In this document: in pieces, positions 8,629-17,690 of the stretch
Position numbering within the stretch: position 1 is the stretch's first letter
How the letters are laid out: each line of letters starts with the position of its first letter
NCBI GenBank assembly: GCA_964567745.1
Contig: CAZMNY010000025.1
Location: forward strand, 1 to 64,000
DNA: 64,000 nucleotides
Direction: 5' to 3'
Source of the DNA: CAZMNY01 sp964567745
Lineage (GTDB): Bacteria > Planctomycetota > Planctomycetia > Pirellulales > Pirellulaceae
The notes under the pieces: generated by a model
Database searches by the model: none
The model's input: only the letters and a program-made list of their open reading frames with translations
Told to the model about the DNA's origin: nothing
Translations under genes and position numbers: made by a program

Positions 8629-10047
8629 CTAGTCCTTCTTCTTGTTCTTGCGGTTGCGCGGCGCGGACTTTTTCATGCCCTTGTCGAACGGCGCGTTCTC
8701 CGCGCTCGTTTTAGGAAGCCACTTGGCGAGTCCGGCTTTGACCTGGGCGAAACTCGGATCGCTGGCCAAGTTTTTCCATTCCATTTCGTCGTTGTCGTGA
8801 TCGTAGAGTTCTTCGGAGCCGTCTTGATAGCGAATGTATCGGAACCGTTCACTTCGCACGGCGTGATTGTCGCGCCCGTGTGTTGTGATCGCCGGTCGCT
8901 GCCAGTCCGCCTCGGGATCCTTGAGTAGGCTCGTCATCGATCGACCGTCGAGATGTTCGCCGATGGGCAGTCCGCAAAGATCGGCAAGCGTTGGATAGAT
9001 GTCCATGAAGTCGACTGTGCGATAGCAGTGTGAGTCGGAGCGAGTCACTCCGGGCGCCACGATCATTAGGGGCGCGCGGGCCGCTTCTTCCCACAAGGAA
9101 AACTTGCGCCAGTGTTGCTTTTCGCCAAGGTGCCAACCGTGGTCGCCCCAGAGCACAATGATGGTGTTCTTTGCGTAGGCGCTGTCATCGAGCGCTTTGA
9201 GTACTCGGCCAATTTGAGCGTCGGCGAAAACGATGCTTGCCAGGTAGGCTTGGACGGCGTGCTTCCAATTGTCGGTCTTTAAAATGTTCGCATGGTCTCC
9301 CTGCGGTTGGGCCATGCGTTTTCCCGCGTCGGGAATATCGGACAGGTCATCGCTGGTCGTCTTGGGGAGTTGGATCTTTTCGAGCGGAAAAAGGTCGTAG
9401 TATTTACGCGGCACTTGCCATGGCATGTGGGGGCGAAAAATACCGCATGCAAGAAAGAACGGCTTGTCGTGATCTTTCGCGAGAAACTTCGTCGCCCAGG
9501 TTGCGACCTGATAGTCGTTCATCTTCTTGTCGGCAACATCGAGCGCGCCCCAAATGATCCCGCCGGCCCTGCTTTTCGGATCTTTAAGAACTTGGCTTGT
9601 CGGTTTCGGGTCGGCTTTCTTTTTGAAGTAATCGTCCCACGACGCCGCGTCTGGATATCGGCCGTGAAAGATCTTTCCTCCGCCAACGACGTGATAGCCG
9701 TGCCGGCGAAAGAGTTGAGGCAACGTGACGGCTTGCGGCATGGCTGTCCGCCACGGCTGCGGATTGAGATAGACTCCTGAATTCCATGGTCGAATTCCCG
9801 TCAGCAATGCCGCTCGAGACGGATTGCAAGCCGGCGCGGCGCAATAGGATCGGTGGAACAAGACGCCGCGTTTGGCCAACCCATCGATATGCGGCGACTG
9901 TCCTTGCGGGTGTCCGTCCAGACAACTGATCCAGTCATTGAGATCGTCGACTGCAAGGAACAAGACGTTCGGCCGTTGGTCGTCAGCGGATGCGACCGAA
10001 CAAGGGATCACGACGCAGCAAAGTAGAAACAGCAATGAACGAATCAT
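8629..10047 (-). CDS. Secreted sulfatase, iduronate-2-sulfatase-like
   Basis: A 472-residue formylglycine sulfatase. A signal peptide occupies residues 1-21 (MIRSLLFLLCCVV, cleavage after SVASA). Calcium-binding Asp34/Asp35 lie in FLAVDDLNDW. The canonical maturation motif C74-N-P-S-R is followed by AALLTG. WGDHGWHLGEKQHW is the conserved metal loop, and PFFLACGIFRPHMPW is typical of the iduronate-2-sulfatase branch. The C-terminus is very basic (KKSAPRNRKNKKKD). It shares layout with the first sulfatase at 1572 but is clearly diverged, so it is not a recent duplicate. It is expected to desulfate polysaccharides outside the cytoplasm. Confidence 0.94.
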   Translation of the reverse strand: MIRSLLFLLCCVVIPCSVASADDQRPNVLFLAVDDLNDWISCLDGHPQGQSPHIDGLAKRGVLFHRSYCAAPACNPSRAALLTGIRPWNSGVYLNPQPWRTAMPQAVTLPQLFRRHGYHVVGGGKIFHGRYPDAASWDDYFKKKADPKPTSQVLKDPKSRAGGIIWGALDVADKKMNDYQVATWATKFLAKDHDKPFFLACGIFRPHMPWQVPRKYYDLFPLEKIQLPKTTSDDLSDIPDAGKRMAQPQGDHANILKTDNWKHAVQAYLASIVFADAQIGRVLKALDDSAYAKNTIIVLWGDHGWHLGEKQHWRKFSLWEEAARAPLMIVAPGVTRSDSHCYRTVDFMDIYPTLADLCGLPIGEHLDGRSMTSLLKDPEADWQRPAITTHGRDNHAVRSERFRYIRYQDGSEELYDHDNDEMEWKNLASDPSFAQVKAGLAKWLPKTSAENAPFDKGMKKSAPRNRKNKKKD

Positions 10048-10154
10048 CGTTGGGCCTCATTTGGATTTCGATCTACGAACCGTTCTATCGTAGCCGAACG
10101 CCAACGAGTGCACACACGCGCGGCGGTTGTGAACGCAGTGCCGACAATCGGCGG

Positions 10155-10525
10155 CTATTCCGCCGTCTTAGCGCAACGAGGTTCCACCAGAAACCTGACG
10201 TTCACGGCCAGATCGTCGTGATCGACTGGCTTAAACATGATGTCGTCTGCTCCCGCATTCAATGCGCTGGCGGCAAGCGTCGGATCGATGACGCCGGTGA
10301 CGAGCACGATGATGGGTCGTTCTTCGTTGCGGCAGAGTTCGATCACCAGGCGATGACCGTTGAGTCAAGGCATTCGGAAATCGCTGACGACAACATCGAA
10401 CTTGTGTTGCGCGAGCAACTGCTGCGCTTCAACTCCATTACTCGCCTGCATGCAAACGAATCCGCGTTGGCTGAGTGCTCTTGTCGTCAGGTCGCGAACT
10501 GCAGATTCGTCATCCACACGAGTCG
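10155..10525 (-). pseudogene. Response-regulator receiver domain, truncated and with internal stop
   Basis: Reading the minus strand gives VDDESAVRDLTTRALSQRG, then a segment containing FDVVVSDFRMP. A TGA stop follows, and LNGHRLVIELCRNEERP and VTGVIDPTLAASALNAGADD continue in the same frame to a stop at 10155. This is a CheY-like receiver: acidic pair VDDE, phospho-acceptor Asp in SDFRMP, and Lys in FKPVDHDD. The first strand normally read as ILVV is missing, replaced by the joined end of the ATPase remnant. The in-frame TGA directly after the phosphorylation motif breaks the gene. An intact 63-residue frame (10155-10346) remains downstream of the stop but lacks the acceptor Asp. Confidence 0.85.
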
Positions 10526-11604
10526 GAATACTTCTTGAGCTCGGCGCATTTCCAAATCACTGCTTTCTGCGGGCGGTAGAGATAGGCCTTCATTTTTGAG
10601 GCCAACGTCGTGTATGACTTGGCCTTCTTGTACAGAGCAGGCAGTTCGCCGAAGACAGCGCTCTCATCGGGCCGGCGTTCGTAATGGAGCGATTCCTCGA
10701 TCGCTTCCGAGTTGTCCCAGACGGCATTGATTTCTTCGTCGTAGAGAGCCGCCGTGAAGCTGGCCTCACGTCGGGTATCCACCTTGTATGTGGTGCGTGA
10801 ATAGTGGAGACGGCATTCGCCCAGGACGGCGGGGCGATAGACAAGCTTGCTTTGAGCCGATGGATCTCGCAGAGGCGTGACGAAACGTTGGTCGACGGAC
10901 TTAGGAAGCACTGGTCGGCCAATCGGGTTCGGCGCGCTCGCCTTCGCGGCTTGCTGCGCGGCGGCGGTTGGAATTAGCCCGCTGGGGTCGAGCGGCGCAG
11001 CCTTGAATGCGGCAGCCGCGGGGGCGAATCCGCTGTCGGCCGCCCTGCCCCTCCGTTGCCGCCTTCTTCTTGTCAGCCATCAGCTTGCTTATTTGCACGC
11101 GCGTCAACGGCCCGCGCAAGTAACTCATCGCCCAACGCGTGTGAAAGATTGCCGGCTTGTCTTCATGCGCATTGCTCATCATAAAAACGCGTTTGCCCAA
11201 GGATGACAGGATCGATTCAATTCGACCTCGATCGAATGTTGCTCCCGATTGACTCGAGGTACCCTCTAAGCCGTCGAGCACTCGAGCCTTGTCACGCTCG
11301 GTCTGCAGCCGACCCAGAAACCAAGTGCCCGTGTTCGAGAGCCCTTTGTAGTCAGGTTGCCGATGTCGCCCTGGGGGTCGATCACAATCGACGGCACTCC
11401 GTCCATCGCCGCTTCTTCCAGCAGATCGATGCAGAGTCCCGTCTTGCCGCTGCCGGTCATCCCGACGCAGACGGCGTGGGTTATCAGATCCTTGGAATCG
11501 TAGAGCAGAGTGTTGTTGGTCAACGACCCTGCATCCAAATCGTATTCCCTGCCCAAATAGAACGCGCCACGCTTCTCGTAGTCGTTGTTCATTGTCCGCA
11601 GCAC
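10510..11604 (-). pseudogene. HerA-like (DUF87-type) ATP-binding protein, frameshifted with large internal deletion
   Basis: Three reading frames must be joined to read this gene. Frame one, from 11604, has the N-terminus with Walker A CVGMTGSGKTGL and a Walker B-like segment SIVIDPQGDIGNL. It then diverges. Frame two continues with LSNTGTWFLGRLQTERDK and MMSNAHEDKPAIFHTRWAMS, a C-terminal part of the same family. Frame three, from about 10911, carries the last section (RFVTPLRDPSAQSKLVYRP and on) to KCAELKKYS. There it fuses with the response-regulator fragment. Several hundred residues between the two Walker regions and LSNTGTW appear deleted. HerA-like ATPases are DNA pumps or translocases, and this copy cannot be functional. 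Confidence 0.85.
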
Positions 11605-11913
11605 TACTCACTATCAAGATCAATTGGGCCAGCGAGGGTCGGAACGAGCCAGCAAGAAGTCTCAGCCGAATCTAGAGGGTATCAAATCGCCGAATCCTGA
11701 GAAAGCGATTCGTCGCGCCCGTGCTTTACGCCGGAACTCGTCGTAGAATAGACAGCGATGGTGCTAGCCAGAAATCCGTCTCTCAGTGAATGCGACAGGT
11801 CCCGCCGTCACGATGTATCGTGTCTAATTTCGCTTCCGTTCGCACTGATGCGATTCTAGCACTCGCTGACCCCTTGGATTATCAACTTGGATTATCAACT
11901 GGAGGAATTGCAT
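11605..11913. other. Intergenic region ahead of the sugar dehydrogenase
   Basis: No gene seen. It should hold the promoter of the downstream plus-strand gene. A perfect 13-bp tandem duplication of TTGGATTATCAAC lies at 11874-11886 and 11887-11899, immediately before the GGAGGA ribosome binding site at 11901-11906. Confidence 0.6.
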
Positions 11914-13089
11914 ATGTCGCGGCTCGCGTTGTCTCTTGTTTTCGTTTTGTTGGCGGCCACTGCTCAGGCCGAGGTTGATACAAAGGCGATCGATGTCAAA
12001 GTTGAGCCGGCGTTTCCCAATCTGCGCATTGATCGTCCCATCGTGGTGACGCATGCGAACGACAAATCGAATCGCGTTTTTGTCGCTGGACAGCGAGGCA
12101 AGATTCACGTCTTCGCCAATGACCAAGACGTCAAGAAGACCAAGATCTTCATCGATATCTCAGATCGAGTTGTTTACAAGGATCGGGAGAACGAAGAGGG
12201 TCTGCTCGGTTTTGCTTTCCATCCGCGGTATTCAGAGACTGGCGAGTTCTTCGTCTACTACACGTCGACCGTCGCGCCGCATACCTCGGTCGTCTCTCGT
12301 TTTCGAGTCTCCAAGGACGACCCGAACAAAGCCGATCCCAATTTCGAGGAAGAACTGTTGCGTCTGAAGCAGCCGTTCTGGAATCACAATGGCGGCACGC
12401 TGGCCTTCGGACACGACGGCTATTTGTATATCGGCTTGGGCGACGGCGGCAAAGCCGATGATCCTCTGCAAGCCGGCCAAGACCTATCGAACTGGTTCGG
12501 CGCCATTCTGCGAATCGATGTCGATCGAAAACAAAAGGGTAAGAACTACGCCATTCCGAAAGACAACCCGTTTATCAAACGTAAGGGCGCCAAGCCGGAA
12601 ATCTACGCATACGGAGTGCGCAACATTTGGCGGTTGTCGTTTGATCGCGAGACCGGCGTCTGTTGGGCGGGAGACGTCGGGCAAAACCTGTGGGAGGAGA
12701 TCAACATCATCGTCAAGGGCGGCAACTACGGTTGGAGCGTGCGCGAGGCAAAGCACCCCTTCGGCAAGAAGGGTTCGGGACCCAGGCCCGGTTTGATCGA
12801 CCCCATCTGGGAGTACAATCACAACGTAGGCAAATCGATCACCGGCGGCGTTGTCTATCGTGGAAAACGAATACCGCAACTCGTCGGACATTACATCTAC
12901 GCCGACTACGTTTCCGGCAAGATCTGGGCGCTGCACTACGACATGAAGGCTCGCAAAGTGACGGCGAACCGAGAGATCAAAAGCGAAATGCTCCCCGTTA
13001 TCACCTTTGGCGAAGACGAACAGGGCGAAGTCTATTTCACCACGTCATTGAGCGGCGGTCGACTCTATCGCTTCGCCCAAGACAAATAG
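11914..13089 (+). CDS. PQQ-dependent sugar dehydrogenase (GSDH-family beta-propeller), secreted
   Basis: A 391-residue protein with a signal peptide (MSRLALSLVFVLLAATAQAE). It matches the soluble glucose/sorbosone dehydrogenase beta-propeller family. Seen motifs are EEGLLGFAFHP, WNHNGGTLAFGHDGYLYIGLGDGG, YAYGVRNIWRLSFD and AGDVGQNLWEEIN. These are the loops holding the quinone, calcium and catalytic His region in the family. Members oxidise sugars in the periplasm, and many planctomycete homologues are annotated only by fold. The start at 11914 is supported by GGAGGA seven bases upstream and by the signal peptide. The next gene, a RidA protein, begins 58 bases downstream. Confidence 0.9.
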   Translation: MSRLALSLVFVLLAATAQAEVDTKAIDVKVEPAFPNLRIDRPIVVTHANDKSNRVFVAGQRGKIHVFANDQDVKKTKIFIDISDRVVYKDRENEEGLLGFAFHPRYSETGEFFVYYTSTVAPHTSVVSRFRVSKDDPNKADPNFEEELLRLKQPFWNHNGGTLAFGHDGYLYIGLGDGGKADDPLQAGQDLSNWFGAILRIDVDRKQKGKNYAIPKDNPFIKRKGAKPEIYAYGVRNIWRLSFDRETGVCWAGDVGQNLWEEINIIVKGGNYGWSVREAKHPFGKKGSGPRPGLIDPIWEYNHNVGKSITGGVVYRGKRIPQLVGHYIYADYVSGKIWALHYDMKARKVTANREIKSEMLPVITFGEDEQGEVYFTTSLSGGRLYRFAQDK

Positions 13090-13147
13090 CGGCGCCGTCT
13101 AACCAACACGTTTGACCTGGATGTGACATTTTGAGAAGGATTTTACG

Positions 13148-13615
13148 ATGAGTGCAGAAGGCAGGATTGCGGAACTGAATTTGGACTTACCTCCCGCTCC
13201 GAAACCGGCTGGCGTCTACAAGCCGGTCGTGGTCAGTGGCAACATGGCGTACGTGTCCGGCCATGGACCGTTGCTCAACGACGGAACTTTAATGGCGGGC
13301 CGAGTCGGAAGCGAAGTCGACCAACAAGCGGGTTACGACGCCGCGCGTCAAACCGGCCTCGCAATACTCGCCACCCTGCGCGCCGAGTTTGGTTCGCTCG
13401 ACAAAGTCAAACGGCTTGTCAAGTCGCTCGGAATGGTCAACTCAACACCCGACTTCAAGGAACATCCGGCGGTCATCAACGGCTATAGCGAATTGATGGG
13501 CGAAGTGTTCGGCGAGGAAAATGGGATCGCGGCTCGAAGCGCTATCGGCATGGGATCCCTGCCTGGCAACATCAGTGTCGAGATCGAAGCGATCTTCGAA
13601 GTCGAAGCCGACTGA
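13148..13615 (+). CDS. RidA/YjgF-family protein
   Basis: A 155-residue single-domain protein of the YjgF/YER057c/UK114 fold, close to the 150-residue subgroup (YjgH/Rid type). Visible features are MAYVSGHGPLL near the start, VKRLVKSLGMVNSTPDF and the closing ARSAIGMGSLPGNISVEIEAIFEV, in which the Arg of AARSAIG corresponds to the substrate-binding Arg of RidA. RidA proteins hydrolyse reactive enamine/imine intermediates. Other Rid subgroups lack this activity, so the substrate is not certain. AGAAGGA precedes the ATG. It lies on the same strand as the sugar dehydrogenase and converges with tex downstream. Confidence 0.9.
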   Translation: MSAEGRIAELNLDLPPAPKPAGVYKPVVVSGNMAYVSGHGPLLNDGTLMAGRVGSEVDQQAGYDAARQTGLAILATLRAEFGSLDKVKRLVKSLGMVNSTPDFKEHPAVINGYSELMGEVFGEENGIAARSAIGMGSLPGNISVEIEAIFEVEAD

Positions 13616-13654
13616 AGCGACTGAGACTCGTTACGCCCAGCGGAATGGTGCAGC

Positions 13655-15895
13655 TCAGACTTGTTTACGTGAGACGGCGATGCGGCGGCGAGCGGGGTCG
13701 ACGTCGAGGACTTTGACTCGAACGACATCGCCGACCGAAACGATGTCGCTGGGCGCTCGAACAAATTCGTTCGCCAGTTCGGAAACGTGTATCAGGCCGT
13801 CCTGGTGTACGCCGAGATCGATAAACGCGCCAAATTTGGTGACGTTTGTGATCACGCCCTCAAGAATCATTCCCGATTTGAGGTCGCTGATTTCATTGAC
13901 GTTCTCGGCGAATCGAGCGACCTTGAATTCGCTGCGCGGATCGCGGCCCGGTTTGGCTAGTTCGGCGATGATGTCTTGCACGGTGGGCAACCCGATCTTC
14001 TCATCGACAAATTCCTCCGCGTTGAGCTTGGCGGCGAGCCCCGAGTTGCCGACCAGCTCGCCTGTGGAGGTGCCGAGATGACCCGCCATTCTTTCGACCA
14101 CGCGATAGCTTTCAGGATGGACAGCGGAATTGTCGAGTGGTTGTTGGCCTTCTCGGATCCGCAAGAATCCCGCTGCCTGTTCGAAGGCCTTGCGACCTAG
14201 CTTGGGCACGTCGAGAAGGCGTTTTCGCGAAACGAAACGCCCTTGCTGATCGCGGTGTTCGACGATGCGTTCCGCCAGTTTGGGTCCGATTCCGGCGACG
14301 TGTGCGAGCAGAGAACTGCTGGCGGTGTTGAGATCGACGCCGACCGAGTTAACGCACGATTGCACTTCTCGATCGAGTCCTCGGCGAAGGAGCGTTTGAT
14401 TCACATCGTGTTGGTACTGGCCGACGCCGATCGACTTGGGATCGATCTTCACCAACTCGGCAAGCGGATCTTGCAGTCGATGGGCGATGCTAATGGCCCC
14501 GCGCACGGTTAGATCTAAATTGGGATACTCGCGGGCGGCGAGCTCGCTTGCCGAATAGATCGACGCGCCGGATTCGCTGACCATCACCTTGGTCGGTGTC
14601 TGATTGCTCTCGTCGCCTTGGCCAATTTGCTTGAGCAGATCGCTCACGAACGCATCGGTTTCGCGAGAGGCCGTACCGTTGCCTATGGCAATGAGTTGAA
14701 CGCCGTGTCGTTCGATCAATTGGCAAAGCGCCGACGAGGCGCCATCGGCATCGTTGCGCGGCGGAGTCGGATAGATCGTGCAGCTCTCAAGAAATTTCCC
14801 CGTCCCGTCGACCACCGCCACTTTGCATCCAGTACGGAAGCCGGGGTCGATGCCCATGGTCACTCGCGGGCCGGCCGGAGCGGCCAACAGCAAATCGCGT
14901 AGGTTCTGATTGAAGACCAGAATCGCCTCGTCATCGGCTTGCTCCTTCAGCCTCTGCAACGTTGCGGATTCGGTCGCCGGCATCAGCAGTCGTCGGTAAC
15001 AGTCATCAACGCTGGCGAGCAACTCCCTATGAAACTCGAACTGGCGGTTCGGCACCAGTCGCTGCATGAGTTTCCGCAGCACGAACTCGTCGTCAAGTTC
15101 AACACCGACTCGCAACAGGCCGTTCGCCTCGCCTCGCTTCATTGCCAGAAGACGGTGCGATGGCACTCGTTTGACCGGCTCGTGATGATCGAAGTACATC
15201 TCGAACTTAGCGGCTTCCTCCTTCTTGCCGCGTTTGACTTTCGAGTGAACGCGGCCGAATCCATTGGCTTGTTGACCGAGCCACTGTCGAATATCGATGT
15301 CCTCGGACCACTGTTCGGCGACGATATCGCAGGCACCTTGCAAAGCGGCCTGCTCATCGGGAACATCGTTCTCGGAATTGATGAACGGCTTGATGGTGGC
15401 GGAGCGAGATTGTCCCAGCGGTTTCTGATTTTGCAGTAAGTCGGCCAACGGTTGCAGACCGCGTTCTCGAGCGGTCGCGGCGCGTGTCTTGCGTTTCGGC
15501 TTGAAGGGCAGATAGAGATCCTCCAAAACTTGTTTGTCGCAGCACTGATCGATTTGCGTTTGAAGATCGGTCGTCAGTTGCCCCTGTTGCTCGATGGTCT
15601 TCAAGATTGTGGCCTTCCGCTTGGCCAACTCATGAGCCTTCGCGAGGCCATCTTCGATTTGCCGCAACGCGGTTTCGTCGAGTCCGCCGGTCGCTTCCTT
15701 ACGGTAGCGAGCGATAAAGGGAAGCGTGTTGCCGTCCTCGAGCAATTCGATCGCCGCTCGCACTTGCCGCTCGGGCAATCCGGTCGACTCGACGATCTGC
15801 TGAACAGTCCGGTCAATGTTGAAACAACTGGAAGTCTGGCTTGCCAATTCTGCGTGTCCTCTTCGTTCCTGAATCATTCGAAGAGGTTTTACCAT
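13655..15895 (-). CDS. tex: Tex-family RNA-binding transcription accessory protein
   Basis: A 746-residue protein with full Tex architecture. It has an N-terminal helical part with LPFIARYRKEATGGLDE, the YqgF/RNase H-like domain with MGIDPGFRTGCKVAVVD near residue 345, tandem helix-hairpin-helix motifs (VAGIGPKLAERIVEHR and LLDVPKLGRKAFEQAAGF), and a C-terminal S1 RNA-binding domain (GVITNVTKFGAFIDLGVHQD, about residues 665-735). Tex binds nucleic acid and affects transcription. It lies 9 bases downstream of the acetyltransferase gene on the same strand, so the two are probably co-transcribed. Length is normal for the family (720-780). Confidence 0.95.
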   Translation of the reverse strand: MVKPLRMIQERRGHAELASQTSSCFNIDRTVQQIVESTGLPERQVRAAIELLEDGNTLPFIARYRKEATGGLDETALRQIEDGLAKAHELAKRKATILKTIEQQGQLTTDLQTQIDQCCDKQVLEDLYLPFKPKRKTRAATARERGLQPLADLLQNQKPLGQSRSATIKPFINSENDVPDEQAALQGACDIVAEQWSEDIDIRQWLGQQANGFGRVHSKVKRGKKEEAAKFEMYFDHHEPVKRVPSHRLLAMKRGEANGLLRVGVELDDEFVLRKLMQRLVPNRQFEFHRELLASVDDCYRRLLMPATESATLQRLKEQADDEAILVFNQNLRDLLLAAPAGPRVTMGIDPGFRTGCKVAVVDGTGKFLESCTIYPTPPRNDADGASSALCQLIERHGVQLIAIGNGTASRETDAFVSDLLKQIGQGDESNQTPTKVMVSESGASIYSASELAAREYPNLDLTVRGAISIAHRLQDPLAELVKIDPKSIGVGQYQHDVNQTLLRRGLDREVQSCVNSVGVDLNTASSSLLAHVAGIGPKLAERIVEHRDQQGRFVSRKRLLDVPKLGRKAFEQAAGFLRIREGQQPLDNSAVHPESYRVVERMAGHLGTSTGELVGNSGLAAKLNAEEFVDEKIGLPTVQDIIAELAKPGRDPRSEFKVARFAENVNEISDLKSGMILEGVITNVTKFGAFIDLGVHQDGLIHVSELANEFVRAPSDIVSVGDVVRVKVLDVDPARRRIAVSRKQV

Positions 15896-15904
15896 GCGGC
15901 GGCA

Positions 15905-17032
15905 TCAAGCCCAACATCCCGATTTCGTTCTGCGAGTTCGCTGAGAAGTGCGGTCGACGATCCAATCCTTGATGCGAAGTAGCGAGCCGCGACCGCGAGC
16001 GTAGTGGCGGTAGTGATAGACCGGAGTGAACTCGGTCGCCCACCGTTTCTTGACGTTTGGAGAATCGGGTCCGAGGTCGAAGAGCGAATCGCCTCGCTCG
16101 CAGCTGTCTTGCAGCATCGAAGTCCAGAGGACGGATCCCGCTCCCGACTTGGCGAATGCGGGATCGAAGCCGGTTCGAAGACCGTAAACTCGCCCGGCGA
16201 AGTGGTAGTTGTAAGCGAACGCCAACGGGCGCTCGTCGAGTCGCAAGACGGCCATGTCGACTGCGCCGGCTCGCAATGCCGCCTCATGACTCTCTCGAAA
16301 AAAGGGCGCTACCTTGTCGTGAGATAGAGTTGTGCCGTCCTGCGAATTCCCTTGCCAGCTGCGACGAGCGAGGTCGACGCACTCGTCGAATGGGTCCGCG
16401 CCGACAGGCACCTCTGAGTTGGCGGGCGGTGGACGAAACCGCTCGAATCTAAGCTCCCCTTTTTCGGCCAATCGGCGCTCAACGCGTCGCAATTCACAAC
16501 GGCGTTTCGAACTCAAGGCGGTCGAGTACTTTTCCCATCCGCCGTCGAGATTGACGGTAGCCGTTCGCTTCCAAACTCGCTCGACGCAGCCGAGCCCGGC
16601 CAAGCTCATCGTCGTTTGTGTCCGCCCGTGATCCACGTTACGGCGGTCCACCCACCTCAGGTCGACCGCGTCCCAATCACGAGGCGTTTCCGCGATGTGG
16701 CGCAGTCCCGTCGTTAGCGTCGCCGTCGGGTTGGGGCCGATCGGACCGAAACACGTTCCCCAGTCATGTAATGGGTACGTCAGAATCCGGCAACTTCCAA
16801 CTCGGGTTGGCTCGCTTCGAACAACCAATGGCATGATGCCGATCGGCGATCCGCGACTGACAATCATCAACACGCGCAGTTGCTGTTCATCGCCAAAATG
16901 TTTCCAGTAACATTCCAGCCAATCGAGTGATTGAAAGAACGATCCGTGTCGCGTCTGCGGCAACAATAGCTGCCAAGCGAGATGGAACTCGCGCAAGCGA
17001 GCCGGGTCATTTATTTCGACGACGCGCGGCAT
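15905..17032 (-). CDS. BioF2-like (FemAB/CelD-type) acetyltransferase
   Basis: With the start at 17032 the product is 375 residues. The second half matches the BioF2-like acetyltransferase domain (Acetyltransf_6). KRRCELRRVERRLAEKGE is the basic linker. DMAVLRLDERPLAFAYNYHFAGRVYGLRTGFDPAFAK-type sequence follows, and then RGDSLFDLGPDSPNVKKRW. Such enzymes are often in exopolysaccharide or lipid biosynthesis, but nothing adjacent indicates a pathway. The frame is open 34 codons further upstream to 17134. I favour MPRVVEIND as the start because the extra N-terminus is Arg/Trp-rich and unlike the family. The tex gene follows after 9 bases. Confidence 0.82.
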   Translation of the reverse strand: MPRVVEINDPARLREFHLAWQLLLPQTRHGSFFQSLDWLECYWKHFGDEQQLRVLMIVSRGSPIGIMPLVVRSEPTRVGSCRILTYPLHDWGTCFGPIGPNPTATLTTGLRHIAETPRDWDAVDLRWVDRRNVDHGRTQTTMSLAGLGCVERVWKRTATVNLDGGWEKYSTALSSKRRCELRRVERRLAEKGELRFERFRPPPANSEVPVGADPFDECVDLARRSWQGNSQDGTTLSHDKVAPFFRESHEAALRAGAVDMAVLRLDERPLAFAYNYHFAGRVYGLRTGFDPAFAKSGAGSVLWTSMLQDSCERGDSLFDLGPDSPNVKKRWATEFTPVYHYRHYARGRGSLLRIKDWIVDRTSQRTRRTKSGCWA

Positions 17033-17690
17033 TGACGACTCGAATGAGTTGAGAAGGGAGTGGGGCCGTGGGCGTAGCCAACGCGCAGACCACCAACTCA
17101 AACGTATGCCAATATCACTCGACAAGTAAGCCAAATCGTGAACGAAAAACGCCGTCAGCGTGTCTGGCGTCGCGATTGGTTCGATTAGTCAATCTGGTAA
17201 AGGCCAATGGTTCACGTATTGAGTCGAAGTGGCAAACGACAGAGGACCAGAGGAGATTCTGCGATGAGGCATTTTCGCAACATCCTGTCATTGGGAAATG
17301 GAGTCGAGGCAAGCAACGTGGCTGGGGCATCCTGCCGCAGTGATCGTTTCCGCATCGCAAACCATCCGGCCGCACGCCTCGCGCACCTGTTGGCCAACGG
17401 CCTACCTCAACGTAGCCTACAGGCAACGCCCTAGGACTTTGAGCTAACCGCGCCGACCGGCGCGTCCAAGTTCCTCAGCCCGCTCTCTCGCCCACTGCGG
17501 CTGGAAGGCCCAGCCACAGCCTCGCCGCAGTTGTTTAACCCGCCGCCGCAGGCAAGGCCGCGGCTAAAAGCCTGGAAGCTCGTCGATCGTTTGTTGACCG
17601 TCGCTCGGGATTATTCAATAGTAGACTAACGCGTTGCGGCCCAGTGCGAGCCGCGCGAATAGTGGATAGATCGATGACAGGAATTACCGA
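17033..17690. other. Gene-free region with dispersed repeats
   Basis: No credible gene in about 650 bases. Short frames here translate to Arg/Pro-rich sequence without family resemblance. It holds a partial copy of the 'CTCAACGTAGCCTACAGGCA' / 'ACGCCCTAGGA' repeat at about 17401-17440. A GGCTGG...CCAGCC inverted element lies near 17497-17516, and the 'TTTAACCCGCCGCCGCAGGC' repeat is at 17533-17557. Confidence 0.6.
17533..17557. repeat. Dispersed 25-bp repeat, copy 1 of 3
   Basis: Begins GTTTAACCCGCCGCC and ends GCAGGCAAGG. An identical copy is at 51764-51788 and a copy with two differences is at 58583-58607. In copies 1 and 3 it neighbours a GCGGCTGGAA...CCAGCCAC element (about 17495-17517 and 58631-58661), so the full unit is longer than 25 bases. 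Confidence 0.85.

Noticed and set aside
10901..11623. 240-residue minus-strand frame as an independent gene
   Set aside because: Only its middle part is homologous to a HerA-like ATPase. Both ends are out-of-frame readings, so it is part of the pseudogene.
17115..17434. Short frames on both strands between the acetyltransferase and the DapA-like gene
   Set aside because: They overlap dispersed repeats and lack ribosome binding sites and family resemblance.
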